Notes under the pieces: model-generated | Seen by the model: only the letters and a program-made list of their open reading frames with translations | Database searches by the model: none | Told to the model about the DNA's origin: nothing | Program-made: the position numbers and the translations under genes | Assembly: GCF_000331005.1 (NCBI RefSeq) | Contig: NZ_AEJB01000532.1 | Coordinates: forward strand, 1-55,915 | Length of the DNA: 55,915 nt | Direction of reading: 5' to 3' | Source of the DNA: Streptomyces turgidiscabies Car8 | Lineage (GTDB): Bacteria; Actinomycetota; Actinomycetes; Streptomycetales; Streptomycetaceae | Shown here: piece after piece, positions 7,581 to 15,515 of the stretch | How the letters are laid out: each line of letters starts with the position of its first letter | How positions within the stretch are numbered: position 1 is the stretch's first letter

Positions 7581-7630
7581 GGGCCGTTTGTGGCTGGTCG
7601 CGCAGTTCCCCGCGCCCCTCAAGGGGCGCG
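7581..7630 (+). repeat. Dispersed Streptomyces intergenic element with hairpin
   Basis: The stretch reads GTTTGTGGCTGGTCGCGCAG followed by TTCCCCGCGCCCC and ends in a perfect 8-bp hairpin, CGCGCCCC-TCAA-GGGGCGCG (7611-7630). From memory, near-identical stretches recur between genes in many Streptomyces genomes. Only this copy is in the window. It lies inside the presumed LLM-amidohydrolase operon and could attenuate transcription or protect the upstream mRNA end. Confidence 0.55.
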
Positions 7631-7661
7631 TCCGTGTGGACGTTAGGGAAGAGGTGTAGCC

Positions 7662-9395
7662 GTGCTTGACCATCTGATCGCGGGCGTCACCGTCGTCGAC
7701 GGGACCGGCGCGCCCGCCTACGTCGCGGATGTGGGGATACGGGACGGGCGCATCGCGGCTATCGGGTCCCGGATCACCGAGGACGCTCGGACGACGGAGG
7801 ACGCGTCCGGGCTGGTCCTCGCGCCCGGGTTCGTCGATCCGCACACGCACTACGACGCCCAGCTCTTCTGGGACCCGTATGCGACGCCCTCTCTCAATCA
7901 CGGGGTCACGACCGTCGCCGCCGGCAACTGCGGTTTCACGCTGGCCCCGTTGAACCCGGAGCGGCCGGGCGACGCCGACTACACGCGCCGGATGATGTCC
8001 AAGGTCGAGGGGATGTCCCTGGTCGCGCTGGAGGAGGGGGCGCCCTGGAGCTGGAGCAGTTTCGGGGAGTACCTGGACGCGCTGGAGGGGCGGATCGCGG
8101 TCAACGCCGGCTTCATGGTGGGGCATTGCGCGCTGCGCCGGTACGTCATGGGGCCGGACGCGGTGGGCGGGCAGCCGACGGAGAAGCAACTCGCCGCCAT
8201 GCTCGCCCTGTTGCATGAAGCCATGGACGCCGGCGCCTGGGGATTCTCCACCACCCAGTCGTCCTCGCACTCCGACGCCGACGGCAGGCCGGTGGCGTCC
8301 CGGCACGCGCTGCCCGCCGAACTCATCGCCCTCTCCCAGGCGGTCGGCGAACACGAGGGCACCCAGATCGAGGCGATCGTCGCGGGCTGCCTCGACCAGT
8401 TCAGCGACGACGAGATCGATCTCTTCGTCGAGATGAGCGCGGCGGCCGGACGCCCGCTGAACTGGAACGTGCTCACGATCGACTCGGCCGTGCCGGCCCG
8501 CGTACCCCGCCAGCTCGAGGCAAGTGAGCGCGCCCGTAAGGCCGGTGGCCGGATCGTCGCGCTCACCATGCCCATCCTCACACCGATGAACATGTCCCTC
8601 GGCACCTTCTGCGCGCTGAACCTGATCCCCGGCTGGGGACCGGTTCTCGGCCTCCCCGTCCCGGAACGGATCGCCCAACTGGGCGACCCGGCCGTACGGG
8701 CCGAGTTGGTCCGCCTGTCGCAGAGCGAGGACGTCGGTGTCTTCCGGCGGCTGACGGACTTCGGGCGGTACGTCATCGGGGACACGTACAGCGCGGCGAA
8801 CGAGGGCCTGACCGGGAGGGTGGTGCAGGACATCGCCGCCGAACGCGGCCAGGACCCCTTCAGCTGCCTCGTCGAGATCTGCGTCGCCGACGAACTGCGT
8901 ACGGTCCTGTGGCCCATGCCCACCGACAACGACCCCGCGTCCTGGGCGCTGCGCGCCGAGACCTGGCGCCACGAGGACGTGCTCCTTGGCGGCTCCGACG
9001 CCGGTGCGCACCTGGACCGGATGTGCGGGGCCCCGTACACGACCCGGTTCCTCGGCGACTGTCTGCGCGGACGCAGGCTGGTGCCGCTGGAGCGGGCGGT
9101 GCAGATGCTGACCGACGACCCGGCGCGGCTGTTCGGCCTGCGTGAACGGGGGCGTGTCCAGGAGGGCTTCCATGCGGACCTGGTCCTCTTCGACCCGGAG
9201 CGGATCGCCGCCGACAAGGCCACCCTGGTGCACGACCTGCCGGGTGACAGCCCGCGCCTCGACTCGAAGGCGATCGGAGTAACTGCCGTGTGGGTCAACG
9301 GAGTCGAGACGATCCGGGACGACACGGTGACGGGCGCGGTACCCGGCACGGTGCTTCGCTCGGGCCGGGACACGGAGACGGTGAGTACCAAGTGA
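7662..9395 (+). CDS. Amidohydrolase family protein (D-aminoacylase / N-acyl-D-amino-acid deacylase-like)
   Basis: 577 residues from a GTG with GGGAAGAGG upstream. The metal-binding entry motif is LAPGFVDPHTHYDAQ; LNHGVTTVAAGNCGFTLAPL follows, typical of the D-aminoacylase branch. Later come GHCALRRYVMG and the C-terminal metal ligand region LGGSDAGAHLDRM. The terminal beta-sandwich part (GRVQEGFHADLVLFDPERI) closes the usual architecture. Family members hydrolyse amide or cyclic amide bonds, but many actinobacterial relatives in such clusters have no assigned substrate. It ends in an ATG-free 4-bp overlap (GTGA) with the aldehyde dehydrogenase, so the two are translationally coupled. Confidence 0.85.
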   Translation: MLDHLIAGVTVVDGTGAPAYVADVGIRDGRIAAIGSRITEDARTTEDASGLVLAPGFVDPHTHYDAQLFWDPYATPSLNHGVTTVAAGNCGFTLAPLNPERPGDADYTRRMMSKVEGMSLVALEEGAPWSWSSFGEYLDALEGRIAVNAGFMVGHCALRRYVMGPDAVGGQPTEKQLAAMLALLHEAMDAGAWGFSTTQSSSHSDADGRPVASRHALPAELIALSQAVGEHEGTQIEAIVAGCLDQFSDDEIDLFVEMSAAAGRPLNWNVLTIDSAVPARVPRQLEASERARKAGGRIVALTMPILTPMNMSLGTFCALNLIPGWGPVLGLPVPERIAQLGDPAVRAELVRLSQSEDVGVFRRLTDFGRYVIGDTYSAANEGLTGRVVQDIAAERGQDPFSCLVEICVADELRTVLWPMPTDNDPASWALRAETWRHEDVLLGGSDAGAHLDRMCGAPYTTRFLGDCLRGRRLVPLERAVQMLTDDPARLFGLRERGRVQEGFHADLVLFDPERIAADKATLVHDLPGDSPRLDSKAIGVTAVWVNGVETIRDDTVTGAVPGTVLRSGRDTETVSTK

Positions 9396-10843
9396 GCGAC
9401 GGGCAGCGGCTGTTCGTCGGCGGTTCGTGGGTGGAGCCGGCCGACGGGCACTACGAGGTGATCGACCCGGCGACGGAGGACGTCGTCGGGTATGCGCCGG
9501 AGGCCTCGCGGGAGCAGGCGCACGCCGCAGCGGCGGCGGCCCGCGAGGCCTTCGGGCCGTGGTCGCGCACCTCACCGGAGGAACGGGCCGCCGTCCTGGC
9601 CCGCGCCGCGGACATCATCCAGAGCAACCTGGTGCCGTACGCCGCGCTCGCCCAGGCGGAGACCGGCGCCACGACGGGGACGGCGCGCGGGATGCAGGTG
9701 GGTGTGGGCGCTGCCCGCTTCCGCCGGTACGCGAAGGTGGAGCCGGCCGAGTGGGCGATCGCACCGCAGGTCAACGAGGGTGGCCCGTTCGGGAAGGCGG
9801 CGGTGATGGGCGCGCTGGCGATACGCCAGCCGGTGGGCGTGGTCGCCTGCATCACCTCGTACAACAACCCCTGGGCCAACCCGGCGGGCAAGATCGCGCC
9901 CGCGCTGGCGATGGGCAACACGGTCGTCGTGAAGCCCGCTCCGCAGGACCCGCTGTCGGTGTACAAGTTGGCGGAGGCGCTGGAGGCGGCGGGCGTGCCG
10001 CCGGGTGTCGTCAACGTGGTCAGCGGGACGCGGCCCGAGGTGGGGGAGGCGGTGGTCGACTCGCGGGACGTCGACATGGTCAGCTTCACCGGCTCGACGG
10101 CGGTCGGTCAGCGGATCGCCGAGGTGTGCGGCCGTGACATGAAACGCCAGTTGATGGAGCTGGGCGGGAAGGGCGCGGCTCTCGTGTTCGACGACGCGGA
10201 CATCCGCTCGGCGGTCGCGGGCATCGGCACGACGTTCTCGTTCTACAGCGGCCAGATCTGCACGGCACCGACACGGGTGCTGGCACAACGGGGTGTCTAC
10301 GGCCAGGTCGTGGAGCAACTCGCCTCGTACGCAGGCCACTTGAAGGTGGGTGATCCGCGCGCTCAGGGCACGGTGGTCGGGCCGGTGATCTCGGGTGCGC
10401 ACCGGGACCGGATCGAGGCGTACGTCGAACTCGGGCGCAAGGAGGGCGCGGTGGTGGCCGCGGGAGGCGAACGGCCTCCGTACGACCGGGGGTTCTACGT
10501 CGCCCCGACCCTGCTGGCCGACTGCACGAACGACATGCGGGTGGCCCGGGAGGAGATCTTCGGCCCGGTGGTGACCGTCATCCCCTTCGACGACGAGGAG
10601 GAGGGCATCGCCCTGGCGAACGACAGCGACTACGGCCTCATCGACTACGTCTGGTCGACGGACGTGGCCCGCGCGTTCCGGGTCGCCCGGAGCCTCAGGG
10701 CGGGCGGAGTGGGCGTGAACACCGTCGGACGGAACATGGAAGCGCCGTTCGGGGGGTTCAAGCGGAGTGGAGTGGGCCGCGACGTGGGGTCGTACGCGCT
10801 GCACGCGTACGGGGAGGTGCAGGCGGTGGTCTGGGCGGGGTGA
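9392..10843 (+). CDS. NAD(P)-dependent aldehyde dehydrogenase
   Basis: 483 residues from the GTG at 9392, whose last two bases begin the stop of the preceding gene. The catalytic set is complete: Asn159 in SYNNPW, Glu256 in LMELGGKGAAL, the nucleophile Cys290 in SGQICTAP, and EEIFGPVV downstream. The family oxidises aldehydes to acids; the specific aldehyde is unknown. As third gene of the LLM-amidohydrolase operon it would finish oxidation of an aldehyde made by the SDR or monooxygenase step (inference). In-frame starts further upstream exist only inside the amidohydrolase gene and are unlikely. Confidence 0.92.
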   Translation: MSDGQRLFVGGSWVEPADGHYEVIDPATEDVVGYAPEASREQAHAAAAAAREAFGPWSRTSPEERAAVLARAADIIQSNLVPYAALAQAETGATTGTARGMQVGVGAARFRRYAKVEPAEWAIAPQVNEGGPFGKAAVMGALAIRQPVGVVACITSYNNPWANPAGKIAPALAMGNTVVVKPAPQDPLSVYKLAEALEAAGVPPGVVNVVSGTRPEVGEAVVDSRDVDMVSFTGSTAVGQRIAEVCGRDMKRQLMELGGKGAALVFDDADIRSAVAGIGTTFSFYSGQICTAPTRVLAQRGVYGQVVEQLASYAGHLKVGDPRAQGTVVGPVISGAHRDRIEAYVELGRKEGAVVAAGGERPPYDRGFYVAPTLLADCTNDMRVAREEIFGPVVTVIPFDDEEEGIALANDSDYGLIDYVWSTDVARAFRVARSLRAGGVGVNTVGRNMEAPFGGFKRSGVGRDVGSYALHAYGEVQAVVWAG

Positions 10844-11068
10844 ACACCGGTACGGCCGCGGCGGGAGCCTCCAGCGTGGGTGGCCCGTGGGTCAGACCGC
10901 AGAGAGGCCCAACTGCCCCTTTTGGTAGGCTATTCGGCGACTTTCAACGACTCGATTCAGTCAAGTCTTGGTCGCCGGTGTTCTTGCGCGGTGGGCATCT
11001 CGGAGATCGTAGGGCAGGACCCGTGAACTCAAGGGTCTCAACCCCCCTCACTGTTCTGAGAGAGCTCC

Positions 11069-12667
11069 ATGAGAAGAAGCGCAGCCATGCTGTGCGGCGT
11101 CACTGTCGTACTGGCCGGGACGATCACCGCCGTCCCCGCCAACGCCAGTGTGTCGCCCTCCGCGAACACCGCCCCGACCGCGAAGGCCAGTTGGAAGGCG
11201 TGCGGTACGGACGACACCCCGACGCTCCAGTGCGCGTCCGTGAAGGTGCCGCTCAACCACGCGAAGCCGCAGGGGAAGCAGATCACCCTGGCGCTGTCGC
11301 GCGTGCCGCACACCGCGAAGACGTACCAGGGCCCGCTGCTGGTCAACCCGGGCGGCCCCGGCGGCAGTGGCCTCGGCCTGGCCGGCTTCGTCGCGTCCTC
11401 CCTGCCCAAGGAGGTCGCGGCCCAGTACGACGTCATCGGCTTCGACCCGCGCGGCGTGGGCGAGAGCCAGCCCGCTCTGGACTGCAAGCCGGGTCACTTC
11501 GCCCCGGTGCGCCCGGACTCCGTGCCCAGCACAGCGGCGATCGAGAAGGCCAACGTCGCCCGCGCCAAGGCGTTCGCCCAGGCCTGCGGCAGGAAGTACG
11601 CGGACGTCCTGCCGTACATCAACACGATCAGCGCCGTGCAGGACATGGACTCGATCCGGGTGGCCCTCGGCGCGAAGAAGATCAACTACTTCGGCTACTC
11701 GTACGGCACCTACCTCGGCGCGGTCTACGCCAAGATGTACCCCCAGCGGGTGCGTCGCCTGGTCCTGGACTCGATGGTCGACCCGACCGGAGTCTGGTAC
11801 GACGCCAACATCCAGCAGGACTACGCCTTCGACAAGCGTCACAAGGCGCTGATGGCGTGGATAGCCAAGTACGACTCCACGTACAAGCTCGGCACCGATC
11901 CGAAGAAGATCGAGGCCAAGTGGTACGCCATGCGGGCGGCCCTCGCCAAGAAGCCGGCGGGCGGCAAGGTGGGCGCCTCCGAGCTGGAGGACATCTTCAT
12001 ACCCGGCGGCTACAACAACGGCTACTGGCCCACCCTCGCCAAGACGTTCGCGGCCTACGTCAACGACCACAACACCGATGCGCTGGTCAAGGCGTACGAC
12101 AACATCGCCGCCATCGACGCCTCCGGCGACAACGGCTACAGCGTCTACACCTCCGTCCAGTGCCGTGACGCGTCGTGGCCGCGCGACTGGAACCAGTGGC
12201 GCAAGGACAACTGGGCCGTGTACGAGAAGGCCCCGTTCATGGCCTGGAACAACGCCTGGTACAACGCTCCGTGCGCGTTCTGGCCGACGAAGCCGCTCAA
12301 GCCGGTGAACGTCGCGAACTCCAAGCTCCCGCCGGTCCTGCTGTTCCAGGCGACGGACGACGCGGCCACCCCGTACCAGGGTGGTGTCACCATGAGCCGC
12401 CTGCTGCGCGGCTCCAGCCTGGTGGTGGAGCAGGGCGGCGGCAACCACGGCATCACGCTGAGCGGCAACGCCTGCCTCGACAAGTACCTGGCGGCGTACC
12501 TCACCGACGGCAAGGTTCCCCACGGCAAGGGCGTGGCCGACGCGGTCTGCCAGAAGTCGCCCGACCCGAAGCCGCAGGCCACCGCGACGACGGCACTGCG
12601 TACGGCACAGACGGCACCTGCGACGGGTGAAACCACCCTGCGCGGGATTCTCGGCTTCCGCAGCTGA
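11069..12667 (+). CDS. Secreted alpha/beta-hydrolase, tripeptidyl-aminopeptidase (Tap/Slp) type, family S33
   Basis: 532 residues with a Sec signal peptide (about 1-27, ending PANA). The alpha/beta-hydrolase core shows the oxyanion region LLVNPGGPGGSGLG, DPRGVGES, the nucleophile Ser211 in GYSYGT, the acid Asp in ATDDAATPY (430/431) and His460 in GGGNHGI. C-terminal disulfide-type cysteines and the TAP-like C-terminal domain fit the exported Streptomyces aminopeptidases that remove tripeptides from proteins. It is preceded by a 225-bp gap without a recognisable promoter; GAGAGAG precedes the ATG. A strong hairpin follows the gene. Confidence 0.88.
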   Translation: MRRSAAMLCGVTVVLAGTITAVPANASVSPSANTAPTAKASWKACGTDDTPTLQCASVKVPLNHAKPQGKQITLALSRVPHTAKTYQGPLLVNPGGPGGSGLGLAGFVASSLPKEVAAQYDVIGFDPRGVGESQPALDCKPGHFAPVRPDSVPSTAAIEKANVARAKAFAQACGRKYADVLPYINTISAVQDMDSIRVALGAKKINYFGYSYGTYLGAVYAKMYPQRVRRLVLDSMVDPTGVWYDANIQQDYAFDKRHKALMAWIAKYDSTYKLGTDPKKIEAKWYAMRAALAKKPAGGKVGASELEDIFIPGGYNNGYWPTLAKTFAAYVNDHNTDALVKAYDNIAAIDASGDNGYSVYTSVQCRDASWPRDWNQWRKDNWAVYEKAPFMAWNNAWYNAPCAFWPTKPLKPVNVANSKLPPVLLFQATDDAATPYQGGVTMSRLLRGSSLVVEQGGGNHGITLSGNACLDKYLAAYLTDGKVPHGKGVADAVCQKSPDPKPQATATTALRTAQTAPATGETTLRGILGFRS

Positions 12668-12699
12668 GCGTGCCGGCGTGAGCATCAACTGAGGTCCGC

Positions 12700-12733
12700 C
12701 GGGCGGCTGCCGAGAAACCTCGGCGGCCGCCCG
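12700..12733. terminator. Strong hairpin terminator between convergent genes
   Basis: CGGGCGGCTGCCGAG (12700-12714) pairs with CTCGGCGGCCGCCCG (12719-12733) around AAAC: a 15-bp stem with one T-G wobble. It probably serves both the aminopeptidase gene and the MEDS-HATPase gene. Confidence 0.75.
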
Positions 12734-12856
12734 TTCGCGTCTCCGCGCGAGGGCTGTCGACATGCCCCACGTCGCGGCTGGACCGGTCGCGACACCGGGC
12801 GCGTCGCCGCCAGATCGCCCACGCCGACGAGGTCGGCCAGTAGCTGATGAGGTCGG

Positions 12857-13813
12857 CTAGTAACCGAGGTAGAACCGGATCGCCGTGCCGCCCGGGTCGG
12901 TGTGGATGCGGACCAGGTCGGCGACGGTGTGTACCAGCAGCAGGCCGCGGCCGCCTCGCTGGTCCCGGGTGGCAGGGCGGCGCCCGGCGAGCGGGTCGTC
13001 CAGCCGGCCGCCGTCGCGCACCTCGCACACCACCTGCGAACCCTCGGACCAGATCCGCAGGTTCCCGGAGCCCCCGCCGTGCACCACGCTGTTGGTGGTC
13101 AGCTCGGCCACCGCGAGAGCGAGATCGTCCAGGCCTACGCCGGACAGCCCCAGCTCGGCGGCCCGCGCGACGGCGAGATGCCGGACGACCGGCAGCTCGT
13201 CGAGGCCGAAGTGCTGGGGCTCGGCCGCCGCGGGAGCCTCCGGGAGCGGCCGGTTGTACTCGGCGACGACCTGCCCGGGCGCGTACGACGGGCTGGGCCG
13301 CCGGCTGCCGCCGGAGACGATCACCGGGTGGGTGGCGTACGCGTCGGCGAGCACCTGCTTGTCGAGGCGCACGGCGTCGTACGGGCACAGGATGGTCACG
13401 TCCCGGCCCTGGAAGGCCGGGTTGATCAGCGCCTCGTGCTGCACACACGCCGGGTACTCGACGCTGCTGCGGCCGGCCCAGATCGGCTCCCCGATGATCC
13501 GCACATGCGTCTGAGGGTGAGCGTCGGCGAAGGCGCGCAGCACCCTCGGGATGATCCGGCCCGGGTTGCGGCCCGCGTCGGTCATGTCGAGGAGGAGCAC
13601 GGACGCGGCATCATCGCCCAGATTCTTTCTGAGCAGGGCCAGATTGGCGCCGGGCACGGCGACCGCCACCGGATGACCGGCTTCCAGCCCCTCACGGATG
13701 AACGGCACGGTGCCGTCCAGGTACTCGTCCTCGCCCCGGTAGAACAGGGCGGGATGAACGAACGGCTCGGCGGTCGACTCGTCGGTCGACCCAGCGGTCT
13801 TCGTGGCAGTCAT
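12857..13813 (-). CDS. MEDS-domain sensor fused to an RsbW-like HATPase (anti-sigma / serine-kinase type)
   Basis: 318 residues. Residues 18-185 form a MEDS (DcmR-type sensory) domain: HPALFYRGEDEYLDGTVPFIREGLEAGHPVAVAVPG, LLLDMTDAGRNPGRIIP, ILCPYDAVRL. Residues 200-318 are a HATPase_c domain with N-box ELTTNSVVHG (237-246), DGG (267-269) and GGRGLLLV (287-294). This arrangement is common in Streptomyces partner-switching systems, where the ATPase binds or phosphorylates STAS antagonists and sequesters a SigB-like factor. The ATG overlaps the STAS gene stop by 4 bp (ATGA), so the two are coupled. No sigma gene is nearby. Confidence 0.88.
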   Translation of the reverse strand: MTATKTAGSTDESTAEPFVHPALFYRGEDEYLDGTVPFIREGLEAGHPVAVAVPGANLALLRKNLGDDAASVLLLDMTDAGRNPGRIIPRVLRAFADAHPQTHVRIIGEPIWAGRSSVEYPACVQHEALINPAFQGRDVTILCPYDAVRLDKQVLADAYATHPVIVSGGSRRPSPSYAPGQVVAEYNRPLPEAPAAAEPQHFGLDELPVVRHLAVARAAELGLSGVGLDDLALAVAELTTNSVVHGGGSGNLRIWSEGSQVVCEVRDGGRLDDPLAGRRPATRDQRGGRGLLLVHTVADLVRIHTDPGGTAIRFYLGY

Positions 13814-14118
13814 CGCGCCACCACCTCGATCACGGACAGGTCGGGCCAGAACATTTCAAGCAGCCGTGGCAGTGTGGCAGGCGGCCGTTCGATCACGATG
13901 CGCCGCCGGCCCGGAAGGTCCTGAGCGGCCACCGCCAGAGCCGAGGCACCGGCGACATCGACGAAGGTCACGGCGGACATCTCCAGATGACACACGATCT
14001 CTTTACGTAGGGTCATACGACGGGTCAGCTGCTGAAGCGTCTGCTCCCAGGTCGGGCACGTGGCCGAAGTGATCTCACCGACCGCTCGCCAGCCCGCCCG
14101 GTCCGGCAACGGACGCAT
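13810..14118 (-). CDS. STAS-domain protein (anti-sigma-factor antagonist-like)
   Basis: 102 residues from the ATG at 14118 (TTG at 14127, 11 nt after GGAGG and GGGGGCG, is an alternative; a longer frame to 14241 also exists). The STAS landmarks are weak strands, then EIVCHLEMSAVTFVDVAGASALAVAAQDLPGRRRIVIERPPATLPRLLEMFW. The position usually holding the phosphorylatable Ser/Thr (D-S/T-S-G) is occupied by DVAGASA, so the canonical site is altered. It is translationally coupled to the MEDS-HATPase gene and probably regulates it by partner switching. Confidence 0.75.
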   Translation of the reverse strand: MRPLPDRAGWRAVGEITSATCPTWEQTLQQLTRRMTLRKEIVCHLEMSAVTFVDVAGASALAVAAQDLPGRRRIVIERPPATLPRLLEMFWPDLSVIEVVAR

Positions 14119-14506
14119 GCGCAAGGCGCCCCCGCCCTCCGACGAACCCGGCACCGACACCGACGCCGAGGCATTCGCCCGTCGCAAACTGTCCACGCCC
14201 CACCCCCATGTGCCGGTCGCACCCAGCTCCAGTATCCCCATACCGTGCCGCCGACCGAGGACAGGTGCCGAGCACCTCCAGCACGACAAGCACGATGCCG
14301 CCCCATGCGACTTCCCCGTCCGACCGCTTTCATGCGCGGCGCCACCCGCGTTCGGGAAATCTCCCCCCGTATCTCCACGCCGCATCCGGAATACGCCGTC
14401 CCGGACGGGGAAGGCGCGTGAGCAAAACAGTCGCGGGCCATGTCAGAGCCGCGCGCAGCTGGCGCGGACCCGACGGCGCATCTGGATCCCGACCCGAGGT
14501 GAGTGC
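14119..14506. other. Divergent intergenic region between the STAS and STAS-ANTAR genes
   Basis: 388 bp separating the minus-strand STAS gene from the plus-strand STAS-ANTAR gene. Both flanking frames stay open into it, but with unlikely composition and no conserved motif. I see no convincing promoter, hairpin or RNA gene. Confidence 0.4.
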
Positions 14507-15262
14507 ATGTCTGTCGCCCCCGTATCTCCACCGTCGCCGTCACTCGGCAACGGGCCACTGACCATCCACACCGAGATGTGGGGAACCACCGCGGTCCTGG
14601 CACCGAGCGGGGACATCGTTCACGGCTGCACCACGGTGCTCGACCCCGTCCTGGGGAAGCTCCCCGGCGACACGAACGGCCTGGTCCTCGACATGACGAA
14701 GGTCACCTTCATGGACACGGCCGGATTCCAGTTCCTGGAGCGCCTGGAGGACTTCAGAGCCGACGCCGGTATCCCCTTATGGACCGTCAACTGGAACGGC
14801 CAGCCCCTCCGCATCCTGGAGCTCACCGGCCTCCCCATACCCCCCGCCGCCTCCGACCCCGCCGCCTCCGACCCCGCCGGCTCCCTCTCCGCCTGGCTCC
14901 CGCCGGACATACGCCACCTGCTCGCCCTCCTCCGCTCCGAACAGGGCCTCGCGGCGGTGGCCGCGGAACGCGCGGAACGGGTGCGGCGACTCCAGACGGA
15001 GGTTCAGCAGCTCCAGCAGGCCATCGAGTCCCGCCCGGTCATAGACCAGGCCCGCGGCATCCTGATGGCCGTCGAGTCATGCACCGCCGACGAGGCCTGG
15101 GACGCCCTGCGCGACACCTCCCAGCACACGAACACCAAGCTCCGCGACGTCGCCGAAGCGATCGTCACCGTCAGCACAGGCGGCCCCCCTCCGGCGGAGC
15201 CGGTCCGGACGGCGCTACGGGATGCGGTGCGGCGGCAGCACGCGCGTGATGACACGCGCTGA
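14507..15262 (+). CDS. STAS-ANTAR fusion protein (putative RNA-binding antiterminator)
   Basis: 251 residues from the ATG at 14507 (GAGGTGAG upstream). Residues 12-120 are a STAS domain: EMWGTTAVLAPSGDIVHG ... NGLVLDMTKVTFMDTAGFQFLERL, where DTAG holds Thr at the usual phosphosite. After a Pro/Ala/Ser-rich linker and a coiled coil (residues ~155-190) comes an ANTAR domain (IESRPVIDQARGILMAVESCTADEAWDALRDTSQHTNTKLRDVAEAIV) of three helices. ANTAR proteins bind paired stem-loops in mRNA and prevent termination. Sitting next to a STAS/MEDS-HATPase pair, it could be the output switched by that module (inference). Confidence 0.85.
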   Translation: MSVAPVSPPSPSLGNGPLTIHTEMWGTTAVLAPSGDIVHGCTTVLDPVLGKLPGDTNGLVLDMTKVTFMDTAGFQFLERLEDFRADAGIPLWTVNWNGQPLRILELTGLPIPPAASDPAASDPAGSLSAWLPPDIRHLLALLRSEQGLAAVAAERAERVRRLQTEVQQLQQAIESRPVIDQARGILMAVESCTADEAWDALRDTSQHTNTKLRDVAEAIVTVSTGGPPPAEPVRTALRDAVRRQHARDDTR

Positions 15263-15431
15263 CGGTTGTCGCGCGGAGTCGTACGGGTTCATCCGGGCGC
15301 ACTGGGTGACTGAGTATCCGTACACCGCCGCCCGTCAGGACACCGGCGCCTCCTGGCCCCTGACCGGGCCGACGATCAGTCCAACTCCGAGTCTGTGAGG
15401 GGCCGTCGGCGCCCAGACCCTCCCAATGACC

Positions 15432-15467
15432 CCGGCGCCACACATGGCGCATGGCGCGTGGCGCCGG
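15432..15467. terminator. Hairpin terminator between convergent genes
   Basis: CCGGCGCCAC (15432-15441) and GTGGCGCCGG (15458-15467) form a perfect 10-bp stem with a 16-nt loop containing a repeated ATGGCGC. It lies between the STAS-ANTAR gene and the FG-GAP gene. Confidence 0.6.
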
Positions 15468-15515
15468 AGAACATCGCATCGCTGGTGAAGCTTTCCCGGA
15501 GCGTCAGCCGGGGGG

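Noticed and set aside
6408..9575. Minus-strand frame of 1055 codons opposite the LLM, amidohydrolase and ALDH genes
   Set aside because: It mirrors codon bias of real genes on the other strand and has no motif; a shadow.
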